NCBI GenBank assembly: GCA_028554795.2
Contig: CM068842.1
Location: 53,457,608-53,521,607, forward strand
Direction of reading: 5' to 3'
DNA from: Sinohyriopsis cumingii
Lineage: Eukaryota > Mollusca > Bivalvia > Unionida > Unionidae
DNA: 64,000 nt
The translations under genes and the position numbers were made by a program. Positions within the stretch are counted from its first letter, which is position 1. Every line of letters starts with the position of its first letter. Under the pieces are notes generated by a model, which saw only the letters and a program-made list of their open reading frames with translations, was not told the origin of the DNA and ran no database searches. This document shows, in pieces, positions 11,887 through 23,730 of this stretch.

Positions 11887-12862
11887 AAGACCTTATCAAT
11901 AAGTCAAGCTAAAACCTATGCAAGCAGTATTTCTTGATATCTATTTGATATCAAGAGCAACAGCTTTCACTTGAAGCGAATACACTGATTTAAAGGTAAT
12001 TGATAATAGCAGAAACTAGTTTGTTAATTTATATGCAGTGATTTCACCGCTCGGGTTTGGCAACGCAGACTGAACCTTGTTGTCCCTATTTCTTCCAGCT
12101 TGTCTTGCCTTCTTCTCCAAGACCTCTTCCTCGTTTCTTTTCTAGTCTCGATGTCCAATTCTTCAAAAATTTTCCTGAAAATTCACACAGTTACCCGGAA
12201 GAAGGTTGATGGTCCCGTTTCTTCTATGGTTCTCTTTCTTCTCTCTGTCCACACTCTCTTCTCCATCTCTTCACTCAGGACATCTCTCATAAGATTCTTC
12301 TCTCTTTTTAAAGGGGCTACCACCTCTTCAGTTGACGTTTGTGGTCATATATGTCGAATTCTTCCACCCGTTCCAGTATAAGCTCCGCTCTGTCCACAAG
12401 TTTCATAGCAGAGCTTCAGTTTCCCACTTTGCAGTGCTTTCTAGCCATTCTTCATGTACATGATCGACGATGAATGGCACGACTGACTCAGTACGTTTGG
12501 TTTAGGTAGCATTAGGCCATTGAGCCATGTAAAACCAATTAACGTACGCACCGCATACTATTTAATTACTAGCCAAACGGGTGCGATGCACTCATTCTAC
12601 GGCTTAATACGTGTAACGTACACTTCTTCATTACTCATGTCTTGTGGATTGTTAAAATTAGGAGGGAAACGTCTATGAAGGGGTTTCAAGTGGTTCAGGA
12701 TTGCAATTTTGCTATTATTTCCCAAATATAATAATATACGTCGACTTCTACCCTATTTAAATATTTTTATGGAAATGTAAAAAACAAAAAAAACTCTGTT
12801 CTTGGGGCCATGAGTAACTGTCTCTTTGAACAGTAGATGAATGGATTGTGATTGTGAAGTAT

Positions 12863-13231
12863 TTATGTTGTTATCGAAATTGTTTTCCAGCCGAAAGGAA
12901 AACCTTTAGGCAATTGAGGCAATTTTGTTAGTAGTCCTTCAAAGGCTCTAGCCTCCGATGTTGGGAATAGATTAGGCCTCATAACGTTGCGGGTGGGGCT
13001 GGAATTTTCTTTTGTCGGCCTCTTAATGTTACGCACCTCTTGTGCCTCTTTAGCTTTAAGTTCTGCTTTTATCTTTTTATCCTTCCTCTCCTGCTTTGCC
13101 CCTAGTTGCGTTGATTTGACAAACGTTGTTGGAATTGGGGATTCCTTCCTGGTTGTTACTCTTTTTTGGATGGTGGTTATTATCACTTTCCTTGCATCGG
13201 TAAAGTCTGAATTGTACTGGGCTGCCTGCAT
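12863..13231 (-). other. Basic ORF of 122 codons, possibly mobile-element derived
   Basis: A minus-strand ATG frame encodes a Lys/Arg/Glu-rich central stretch (KQERKDKKIKAELKAKEAQ) and a Pro-rich end (LPQLPKGFPFGW). The frame stays open upstream of the ATG for a few dozen codons. I do not recognise a domain. It lies just 5' of a LINE remnant in the opposite orientation, so it is not that element's ORF1. The length is within what chance allows in 64 kb. Confidence 0.25.
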
Positions 13232-13489
13232 CTTCCTTCTTTTTCTTGTCGTCGTGGGGTTTGTTTTTCTCGTTATACGATTTTTCCTAACATTTAATCA
13301 TAACTATTGTACTTCTTGCCGAGACCGTAACATCCACCCTATGGCAGTGTTAAGGCCTAAACCTTTAATTCCATTCATGGCCTGGGTAGTGATCATAGAT
13401 TCCATCACAAAGCTATCTTAATATTGCGTGTTGATTCTTTTTCTTATAGCTGAGGAATGTAGCAAGATCATGATTAAAAAAAAGGATAA

Positions 13490-14980
13490 GGCGTTCTCTG
13501 AGAGGTAGATAGACCAACACCCTATCTCCAAGACAGCAAAGCTCAAGCACCTGCAGGCAATGGCTCAACGATAACTCCGCAAAATGTAGGATCGATGGTG
13601 GGAAAACAAGGCTGAGGAAATCCATCAACATGCTGATATGAAGAACTCTAGTATGTTCTTTAGTACCATTTAAGCTGTTTATGGCCCTCTCACATCAGGA
13701 TCCACCCCTCTGATATCATGAGATGGCACCTCAACCATCAAAATCCAAAAAAGAGATAAAAGCAAGATGGAAGGAACACTTCAGCCAGCTCCTCAATCGA
13801 CCATCCACTGTCGACACAGCAAACGTATAACAAATCCACCAAACACCAGACTGCAATCAGCTGTACTTGCCCCCATCTGAGGACGGGTGTGGATTGTCAT
13901 TGAACAAAAGAAGTGTGGCAGAGCACGAGGTACAGATAGAATCAATGCAGAGGTATTCAAGGCTCTTGGCAGAGAAGCATTTCCAGCTTTCCATGACAGC
14001 ATCAGCAGTATCTGGGACGATGAATAACGGCTCTAGAACTGACTGCAACAGCACTCTGCTATCCAATGCAGGGACGATTCTTGCCTGCATAATCCATAAC
14101 AGATTTGTCTCAAATTCTCAGAGGGACTACTTCCTTAATCAAAGTCTGGATTCCTCCCACTCCTCAGCACAGTCGACATGATCTTCAATATGAGGAAAAT
14201 ACAGGAGAAATGCATGGAATAACATATGGATCTCTATGCAGTGTTCATAGACCTCACCAAGACGTTTGACTCTGTGAATCGAATGCCCTGTGGTTCGTCC
14301 TTAGAAAATTTTGACTGCCCCAGAAAGTTCACAACCCTTATTTAGTTGTTCCATGATGACTCAAGAGGGAGAGGTCTTGACCAGTGGGAAATAGTCAGAG
14401 CAATTTTGCGACTCGACATGAGTGAAGCAGGGTTCAATTTCTTCTTCACCCAGGTCATACTCAATGCACTGAAGGACCTAGAGATTGGAGAGTGCATCAA
14501 GTATCGCTTTGATGGTTCCCTGTTTGACTTGCGTCGGCTCTTTGCAAGAAACAAGACACTGGAACAACGTTTTCTCGAAGCTATAATTGAAGATGGCTGT
14601 GCACTTATGGTACAAAGGGAAAATCTCCTACAGACCATTATGAATAAGTTTTTTGTGGCATTCAGGGGCTTTGGTCCTGCAATAAACCTGCATAAAATAG
14701 AGATACTCAGTCATCCGGCTCCTTAAAAAAAACCACCACAACCCACCATCAAGATCTAGGGGAGACAGTGGATGAACGTGGAGATCTTTACATATCTGGG
14801 AAGCACAATATCTTCAGATGTATTGATGGACAATACAATTATAGCAAGGATCAGGAAAACAAGCCCATCCCTTGGAAGACTTCCTGTCAGACTACAGCAG
14901 CGAAACGATATTCGGATGCCTATTAAGATCAAGGTCCATAAAGCTGTTATCGTCACCTTCTAGCATTATGGATTGCATAA
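13490..14980 (+). pseudogene. LINE reverse transcriptase remnant (non-LTR retrotransposon ORF2), dead
   Basis: Plus-strand frames show RWWENKAEEIHQHADMKN (13590s), RWKEHFSQLLNRPSTVDTA (13770s), STVDMIFNMRKIQEKCME and DLYAVFIDLTKTFDSVNR (RT motif A, about 14230-14280). Then come LFHDDSRGRGLD, FFFTQVILNALKDLEIG, GSLFDLRRL, and EDGCALMVQRENLL, where the catalytic FADD is expected. The end is FTYLGSTISSDVLMDN and ARIRKTSPSLGRL. At least four frameshifts and several stops break it, and the FADD motif is changed to IEDG, so it cannot be active. The endonuclease and 3' end were not found. The clade is not assigned. Confidence 0.85.
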
Positions 14981-14999
14981 TGATATTAAACACGAAGAT

Positions 15000-17506
15000 G
15001 ACCGTTTTTTAAAGGGTGGAAATTTCCTTCGTCTGGAGAGAAATAAAATCCCCACAAAGTATACACTCCTGCATCATCGTCATATGAAATAGCATGATTG
15101 CTGTTGGTACCTAACTGTCACCTGGCTTTAACATTGTCAAATAAGATCTCTGGACAAAGATAGATTTAAAGGGTCGGATACACAAAGTGTGACGATCATA
15201 ATTAACTTTTATCTTGGACACGTTGACGTGTTGGAACTCAGAATGATTTTGATTGACAGCGCCAGTGCTGACGATGCCAGTGAGTAAACGTTTGAGTAGC
15301 TGTCATTGGAAAACATTATCTTCGGAGTCCTGAGGCAGTGTTGAAGGGTTTCACTAACACTTGTCTAATCGGATATTTTAATATTATTCTTGTTAACGTT
15401 TGACCTGATGTCGTTTCCCACTGTATTTAAAACTTCCACACGGTGAACGTAAAGTATGGCATCTTCGGTGATGGTTTTTATACTCTTTAGCAGTAGCCAT
15501 AAAAAAGGTAGTACTTCGAATCATTCTAAGTTGTATATTCACGCCATTCTAAAGATATTTATCATGCAACTATAAGGCCAAATGCAACTGATCCATCAAT
15601 CCTAAACGATTCCCTTGTTTAATGTTGTTTCGGCGGTCATTTAGTCCAATAATGTTGTCTGCATCATCATTTACAATCAATGCAATAATGTTGAACCTAT
15701 CCAGATTGTCAGGTTTCCATACCACGCAACCGAAGCATCCATATATATGTTCTTGGCTTCCTTCCATACGCTAAGATATTTTCAAGGTACGCTAGGTGAA
15801 GGTAAGTATCCATACTGCTGATCACCAGCATTTTTTTAAAAGTACAATTCAACGTCACTGAACAAAGAATGCACGAAATTGTTAACGGGATCTAATCTGG
15901 CATACGCGCCTGGATTCATATTGTCCACTTTGAGAAATTTGAATTTCATCTACAAGACACTCGACATTTAGGTCTATGCAATCTTTTGTTTGTCTTTTGA
16001 TTTCACATTCGATAGGAGATGAGGTAATCAAAGACGACATAGGATGAAAGTCTACAGATTGTGATGCCTGCATCGTCATTATTTAACGTTACATAGCAAA
16101 TAGATCAAATTCTGACTCTCGGTGGATCATTTTGTGTCATTATTTCAGTTAGGAATCAAACAGGTCCGATTCTCTGACTGATCCTGTTCTTTTTTATTGC
16201 TTTTAGTTTTGTTTTTGCGATCTAACAAGGGTTTCGACGTGTCTCTCGGCCTCTTCCATTTTGTGGCGTAGAAGTAATGACATGGATAAAAGTGGAAGCA
16301 AATTTATAGAGATGTCTCGGCGGCCAAAAGAGTCATTTCCAGTTTCAAAGGAACATAAATGTTTCCTGCTGCCATGAAGCTAATTTAGGACGTTTTGAGG
16401 AAATCACGTACCTTGCCTCAAAGCGGTATATTTTAAGGCATGCACTATTAGTGTCATCATCTGCTTCTAAGATGAATACGTACCATACTAAAAGCCTTTT
16501 TAAACATCCCTCGTAAACTATCCTCGTTTTCAAGTGAATTCTTTGTACACCGAGACGTATCCTTTCTAGAATAAAATGAAAGAACTCCTTTTATGCTACC
16601 GATGACACTGCTAAAATAGGATCTTCTCACAGGACGCGATTTTGGATATACAAATATGCCGTGAACACAATACATATCTCCATATTTCTCGTAGGCAGCG
16701 ATGGCCTAATAAGCTTTGGAAGAAACGAATGGAACTATTGTGTTTATAACGACATTGTTCTCGACCAATATGGAGTATGCAAACAAATAATTGAGTCCTT
16801 TGTTCACGAACAAAACCATTGGTATAATCGATCCTTGTTGTAAACTTCCTTTATAAAAGCCAGGGCAATGTATCCAACCAAAATTGAAAACGAAACGTTG
16901 TTTCTCTATCTTGGACAATGGTATCTTTCCGTTCAAAACATTCCAACAATATTCACACTATGTGGATAATTTAATTTGGTGCTTTCTGAATTATGAATAT
17001 TTGCATCGGAGGATTGGAGTTAGTCAGTATCGATAAATCATTCTAAAGTATTGTTAAATGAGGAAGGAGTCGCATTGAGTTCCCTGTTTTAGAGGACGAT
17101 TGGGACGACGAGGTGGGTAGTATGCAGTTTGTTTTGGTGACATATTTTGTTTCAGGAGCAAATACACCTAAGCGAATAGTATCTCACATATTTTTATCCT
17201 AGAATTGTCTGTACTGTTTATCGGCACGTTGTATCAACTTCATTATGTGCAGCAGGTGGGGTGTTTTCAACAAATAAACAGTTATTACTTGGATAAACCT
17301 AGTAAATAGTATAATAGTCCTCTTCTGTCTAGGTCTTTTGCTTTAATGAGGTCACTTTATTATCGGCAGCAGCACTGACTAATAAAGAAGACTCCACTGC
17401 TTCAGGAGAAGGAGAAGTTCTTTAAGAAATGGGTTTCCATTTTTCATCAAATTTGGAAATGTGTTAAATCAAGTTTGAGGCATCATAGTGAACGGCGAAG
17501 GTCCAA
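15000..17506 (-). other. Region of short protein-like minus-strand ORFs, perhaps one decayed element
   Basis: Several short minus-strand frames have protein-like composition: 16936-16706 (IHCPGFYKGSLQQGSIIPM), 16675-16457 (GIFVYPKSRPVRRSYFSSV), 16079-15882 (ECEIKRQTKDCIDLNVE) and 15767-15570 (CVVWKPDNLDRFN). No family is recognised and no common frame joins them. They follow the P-loop remnant at 17.5-17.7 kb on the same strand and could belong to the same decayed DNA element. Chance is also possible. Confidence 0.2.
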
Positions 17507-17714
17507 TTATCTTTGTGATGAATGCATTCCATAGGTTCTCCTTAACCTTCTTGATGCAATGTGTAAGCCGATCGACACTCTTTGTAACACCAAAGGATCA
17601 AACAAGTGTGATTTGTGTTCTATCATAAATTTGGTTTTACAAGTACTACTCGGTCCAACAAACAACATATAAGCAAAAGGAACAGTGCCTATAAACTTTG
17701 ACGATCTAACTTTT
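17507..17714 (-). pseudogene. Degenerate P-loop ATPase-like fragment
   Basis: The minus-strand frame reads KFIGTVPFAYMLFVGPSST then CKTKFMIEHKSHLFDP. The arrangement of hydrophobic strand, GPSxxxKT and a basic helix resembles a Walker A site (GPSGxGKT), but the glycine before KT has become Cys. The fragment starts at the edge of SINE copy 4, which evidently interrupted it, and ends at a stop near 17507. P-loop proteins of this look occur in Polinton-like and other large DNA elements, but assignment to one is inference. Confidence 0.35.
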
Positions 17715-17913
17715 CGTGTGTGTGATTTGGATTTGCAACGTAGCTTTAACAATTTTTCAGTCATATCGCTACGCTGTCTGCAGTGTGACAGTTTAGAGTG
17801 ATGTCTATGCTGGGGCATGATGCCGCAGACATGTAGCATGATGTCCCACCCACTCACATTATCCTGACACCAGGCCGACCAGTCCTAACACTAACCTCTT
17901 AATGCTGAGCACA
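17715..17913 (-). repeat. SINE copy 4 (family 1), headless, minus strand
   Basis: Reverse complement of the SINE body (AACGTAGCTTTAAC, ATGATGCCGCAGACATGTAG, TGACACCAGGCCGACCAGTC). It stops after CTTAATGCTGAGCAC, so the tRNA-related head is missing, as in copy 1. Confidence 0.85.
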
Positions 17914-17919
17914 AAATCA

Positions 17920-20900
17920 CATTGAAAATTGAGGAGAATGAAGAGGAATATATATCACAACTGCATACAAACAAATCAGTGTACAATATTCCCGACCTAC
18001 TTGCTTCCAATGAAATCAATGTAAACGCTCTGATATGTTTCTTGTCTCTGTGAAATTCATTGTCTTTAACTTCTTCGGAAATGTTATTTCTTTGTCGTCT
18101 TTATTATTTGCTCGATGGTATTATCACTCCTGTAGATTTGTAATATTTCTTCATGTGTTTATAATTATTCCACAAATCTTTTTAAAGTTGTCTTTAATTT
18201 TATTTCGCTTCTTGAACTGGCTCTAAGTGAACTTTGTTTCTTAGACTAATCGATAAACAATGTATTTGGCTTAGTCAGCCTCTTCTTGTATACAAACCTG
18301 GACGTCGAGACTTTTCTAGTCATGCACAACCTTACCGTCGTAAATTTGTTGGTGTAACCAGCTAGTGTTACATGTTTAGGCTCTCATAAACAGTATCAAG
18401 GAAAAAGCGAAGAAAACAAGCTTTGTAAAATTTAACAAATAATGTATATCCCCAGAAAAACAAGGTAAAAATGGAAAAACATTCTTGTGGTTTTAAGAAT
18501 CAAATCGTAAAATAACCTAAGAATACTTCAAGAATTAAAAATAAGAAGTCCAAGTAATAAAATCTTCTGATGAATTTGAGTTCAAATCGTGACGAAATCT
18601 AAAATGGAAGGCGATGACGTATACTGTAGACAGTATAGTACTGACGTGTCCACAGTTCTTTATTGAACCAAAGAAAATAATATTCCGGTGTTTAAATTCC
18701 AAAAAAAATTCAACAAATGTCATCGTTCAAGAATTCTATTTTGAGCACTTAAATATTAACAGGGAAAAGAATCAATCACTTAGAATCCAAATAATTTGAA
18801 GAAACATTAACATGAATCTCCTACTGGGCACAACTTAAAAAAACACCACCTTGACGTCGAAGTTTTTAAAAGCTCAAATGACTAAATGCTCCATAGAAAA
18901 AATGTTATACACTAATTTAAGACGCAAAACAGTATTCCGTATGAGGGCCACCTGATCACTTTCTAGAACCATATAGAAGCTTTAGATCACGTACTCCCAG
19001 TACAGCCTCGGTTTCACTCAATATATCACACATTAAGAATGAATTTAAAAAAGAAAAAATGAAGTTGTTCACTTCAGCTCTTATTAATTTTGTTTCAAGG
19101 TCAGGCACTAGAACAGCATTAAGATACAAAATTCTATTATTAGGTGTTTACGAAAAAACAGTCAGGTCAACTAATTTCTGGAAAATGTCAAACTCCAGTA
19201 AACAAAATTACATTACTATAACATGTAATAAAATAAAACAAAGATTTAAAGCTAAGAAAACAAAAATAAATTAAATAAGGTATAAATGAAATCAAATATA
19301 CGTAACACTAGCTAACAAATATCTTTGTTTCTCCTTCGGCGTTTTATTCAGAGTAAATTGTGTTTCTTGGAACCTTACACTTTTTATATTGGAGCTCGGC
19401 GTGTTGTAGTATGAATGTCTCACTCGTTTATGGTACACAGTTCAATATACATTTTTTAAACGGACACTGACGATTTGTTGGTTTACTAAGCGTTCAATTT
19501 TATGTCAATCCAATCTTTATACGGAATGTTTTAATGATGTAGGTACTGTAAAGCTTCATTTAAGACAACATTTACTTCTTAGCTCGATTGATAGTTGAGT
19601 GTCAGTCCCTTGACACTGCATTCGCTATGAATTTCTCGCTGTCGGTCTCGGTATATGAATAGGCTAGCAAAACTGACGATAGCGTCTTCTGGTGCGCGTC
19701 CGTCCACTAGTAGAGGCTTCCTTCAAGGGATCGATATCTCCTTAATCCAGCAATACTTCTTCATTAAATTCAAAAGGGTTTTGAATAGTGAGTTTGATAC
19801 CAAGCGTAGAAAACTTATGTATATTCTATGTATATTCCGTCAGGGTCGTAGTAGTGTACCTCAGAAAATGTGAGAACACAACGGAAAGTTGTAGTCGCCT
19901 GGAGGTTTCTTCTACTGGAGACTGCTCATCCAAATGCGATTATTTCATCGCGATTCTAAAGTTTGATTTGACCAAGCTTTACACTATATTTTCCTTTATA
20001 TAGAGTCAAAACAGGTCGTCCTTCTTGTCAGAGATTTAAAGAGTCATTGGAAAGTATACTTCGTACTACTGACTACTTCATTCGAGATAAAAGTTAAGAT
20101 TACTGCTAAACCTGTCAAGATAAAAGACAGTGGGCTCCATAATGTCAAAACAAAGGAAAGACAGGAGAACTAAGAAATGAAGGTAAACGAAACTGCCAGC
20201 AAAGGACGTTCGAATGTTCTAAGAAATAATACGACAAACAGAAGAAGTGAGAGAAGGATTGTTGTTCAGAGACAGATGAAGAATCAACCTCGCCTAGAAA
20301 TTCAACTAGGCTAGACAACTAGAAGTCATTGAAGAGGGGAAACCCATACAAGTGAAGAAATTTAAAACCAAGATACAGAAAGAAAAAATAACGATTTTTG
20401 TTATGTGTTATGAAATTTTTAATTTGTTTCATTATTATTCGAAGGAAGAGAATATACGAAAGAAAACCTATGTGTCTGATTGTCTGGATGAGTTCTTTAA
20501 ACACACAAACACATGCACACCATTCATTCTTAAGTAAAAGGGATTTAAGTTTTCCTTGTTTTGGCAATCATTGATTAATATTACTTTTCAGAGATATTGG
20601 CGGTACTGAAAAGGACTATTGGGTTATTTTTGAAGAAAAACTCGTGGTCCTACTTTTGCCGTTTTAGTATCGTAGTAGTAATTGACGTTGCTGCTGCAGC
20701 TGTTGATCTATTAGTTGTGCTCATCTATTTCAAACATTGATTGGTAACCATTATCCAAGGACAGGTGTGATATTGTAAGACCATATATAACTTTATAACA
20801 GTATTAAAAAGAAATTTGTGCATGAATAGAGAGAATATGCATAATGTTATATTACAGAAATTTACTTCCTATTGCTATTTCCTTGCAATATTTTCCAAAT

Positions 20901-21185
20901 ATGACTCCATCATTCAACTAAATTTACTTGAACCATGACATAATTATTATGATTATATCGTTTTCGTTTTCACACTGAGAAACTCATAAAATCGTGCAAA
21001 GAACTTCCGTTATTAAATGCCGTGAAAATCTAAGTCTACGATTCAAACGGTTCCAAACAAAAGGATTCATTTAATGCGTGTAACAATACAATAACAATAG
21101 CCTAAATCACTAAACATTTATAGTCATGTGAAGGAATGATTACACTGTGGACATACGACACTTTATAAGACTGATGTAAGCATAT
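17920..21185. other. Intergenic, no gene seen
   Basis: AT-rich DNA with only short frames. Nothing resembling a domain, an RNA gene or a transposon core was found. Confidence 0.45.
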
Positions 21186-21186
21186 G

Positions 21187-21291
<105 letters not shown>

Positions 21292-21910
21292 GTAAATATA
21301 TAATTTATTTCATACATTTTCAAACAATACCATACCATTATGTTCATCGTGTGGATCATGAAATGCTAATGAAACACATTTATCGAAAACCACGTCACAT
21401 TCCTTGTAGTGGAAAGTAGAAAAGATATCGCGGGTTCTCAGAGTGACATGAACGTAAATTTATTCCCCCCAAAATGTGCCACATTAAATATTGTATTATG
21501 TCTAGATCCATAATCTCCAATACACAAATAGACGAGAGAAATTTACTGCTTTTCTGCTCTTTTTTATTTAAGTAGGAAACAACAAGGGCTGTTTAACTGA
21601 AAGGATAAGAGTTGTTCTTGTGATGTATGTGTACTTTTGTTTTTGTTTCTATAAATGTATGCACATATTTAAAACAATGCGTTTATGTAATTTGAGGAAT
21701 GAAAGAAAAGATAATTACTGGCAAGAGATGCTAGTAATTGAAATATATAGTATATGTCACAGTTTCCATCTATTTGTATATAGGCTGTTTGCATCCCAGT
21801 ATGCTTTAAGCAATATTTTTGTAGGAACTTAGGAATTATAGCTACAGCTTCTCTATGTATACAGTATGGTACCAACATTTCTGCTATAAATATTTTGTGA
21901 GTTTTATATC

Positions 21911-22002
21911 AAGGTCGTATTCCTAGAGGAACGAACAAACAAGATCATACTCCTAGAGGAACAAACAAAACAAGGTCATATTCCTAGAGGAAAAAAACAA
22001 AA
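21911..22002 (+). repeat. Three tandem 30-31 bp units, copy-1 specific
   Basis: AAGGTCGTATTCCTAGAGGA followed by a short A/C-rich spacer is repeated three times with small changes. Copy 2 of the duplication has a single unit near 30690. Confidence 0.8.
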
Positions 22003-23489
22003 TACTAAACATAAAAAAACGTTATTTCACCGTCACTCATGGAAAATGTCGTACAGGTCACGTATGCGTTCAGAACCGACTATTTATGTAAATGTTGCCA
22101 TCTTTCTTTTAGAATCTGACTAAACATACTTTAGATGGCGATTATTCACTTTATTTTGATTTCTCAAAATCTATTTTGCTTTGGATAATCATTATTTATA
22201 TAAACTTATTTGGACAAAACTCAATGTTAAAGTATGTTGACATTTTTAGACGAGGTATACCTAAAAGTGCTATTCAGTATAAACCGGACAGAATTCCACT
22301 CGCCGCTGAGATGTCACAAGAAAAGCAAAACAAGTTGAAATAAACTTAGTAATACTATATAGTGTGAAGATTAGACCCAGCGTGTCCTTTTCTTCAACCG
22401 GTTTGGTACCTGGCCACCATCGGAGAAGTCCATAGCGATCAAAAAGTTTGTCTGGAAGTTTCTTGATAACAATTATGCATTCAATGATCAGGATTGAATA
22501 GACTTCGTTAAACTAGTTAATTTAAAATGAGCAAAACGCGATTGAATGACCACATCCACGTACACTATAGCTGATTCAGTTTCCGGTGATTTGAAAAGTT
22601 TTATTCTGAACATCACCTATCTATCTTCCATACGTCTTTCATCTATCGGCACACAATGTGCCGTCTAAGAAATAAAATGAATCTAAACTCCTGTATATGA
22701 AAGGTAGGGTCCTCTATGTTGCATGTATATTTTGATGACGAGTACATTGAAATATAACTCATGAGATGTTCATTGTAAAGTGGTTAAAACATATGCTTCC
22801 GCTACAGCTATTTTAATTTTTTTTCAATGATAATGGCAATTGTTATGCCAGTCATATATCAAAAGCATTTCTTCTACGTAATACTTGTAAAACCTTCTGA
22901 CTCCTATTTCATTTCTTTAAAAATAAACATATATATATATAGTCAAGAAAATATTTGGTAGCTGTTTATGCTCAGGAATCAACTTCTCTAATATTGCTAC
23001 AGGGTAACAGCTTACTGTTTAGAAATTGCTTATAGTGCATGTCTATTCTTTTGAACAAATCCGTTTGTTACAAAACAGAAATAACGACTTTATGTGTGTC
23101 AAATATTAAATCAATGCCATGCAAATATTGAGGATTGTTTTCGCCTAATAAACAAAATGTTTGTCGGCTTGGTTTTAATTTACTTTCAATTTCCTTATTA
23201 AGCTTCTGCTTTTACTGGTATTTCTAACGATGCAAATAGTTGCTAGTATGTTGAATATTGAAGCAAGACATTAGACCGGGGTCTTACTGAGAGACGCCAT
23301 AAATTAATGAACCATCCATTTTCGCAGGTCATTGCAAAGAATTAAGAATTTGCGTGCAGCACGATACGTTTTAAAACCTGGAAGATATAGAGACACATTG
23401 TAACATAATGACAGACAGTTTTAATATAATAGCATATCTATTGTATTGGGAACAGAATACACGCGTTTTGGGCAAACTATGAGATTACT

Positions 23490-23498
23490 ATTGGTCAA
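23490..23498 (+). promoter_or_regulatory. Inverted CCAAT box of IL-17 gene 1
   Basis: ATTGGTCAA lies about 98 bases upstream of the TATA box. The same word is kept at 31721-31729 upstream of gene 2, although the sequence between is shortened there. Confidence 0.5.
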
Positions 23499-23587
23499 CG
23501 GAACATGACTGGAAGCTCCGAAGAATCCCTTTTTAATATAACACTCCCTGAGTACGTGTTTCCGTTTAACTGCATGTGATTTATGTG

Positions 23588-23596
23588 TATAAAAGG
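23588..23596 (+). promoter_or_regulatory. TATA box of IL-17 gene 1
   Basis: TATAAAAGG lies 143 bases before the ATG. It is identical in gene 2 and preceded in both by a shared stretch (GTTTCCG, then TTAA, then GTGATTT). Transcription would start near 23618-23625. Confidence 0.75.
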
Positions 23597-23730
23597 AGCC
23601 TCTGCGATGAAGGATAATCAATCCGTGTAATACAGCAATTCGTGTAAGGCAGCAGAATACAAAAAGTAGATTTTGTTTTCCTAATTGACATTAATTTATC
23701 AACAGACGATATACACTAAAAGAATTGAAC

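Noticed and set aside
12100..12381. ORF of 93 codons with a highly charged complement.
   Set aside because: The charged complement on the minus strand has stops and no recognisable domain. The plus frame is a Ser/Leu/Phe-rich shadow.
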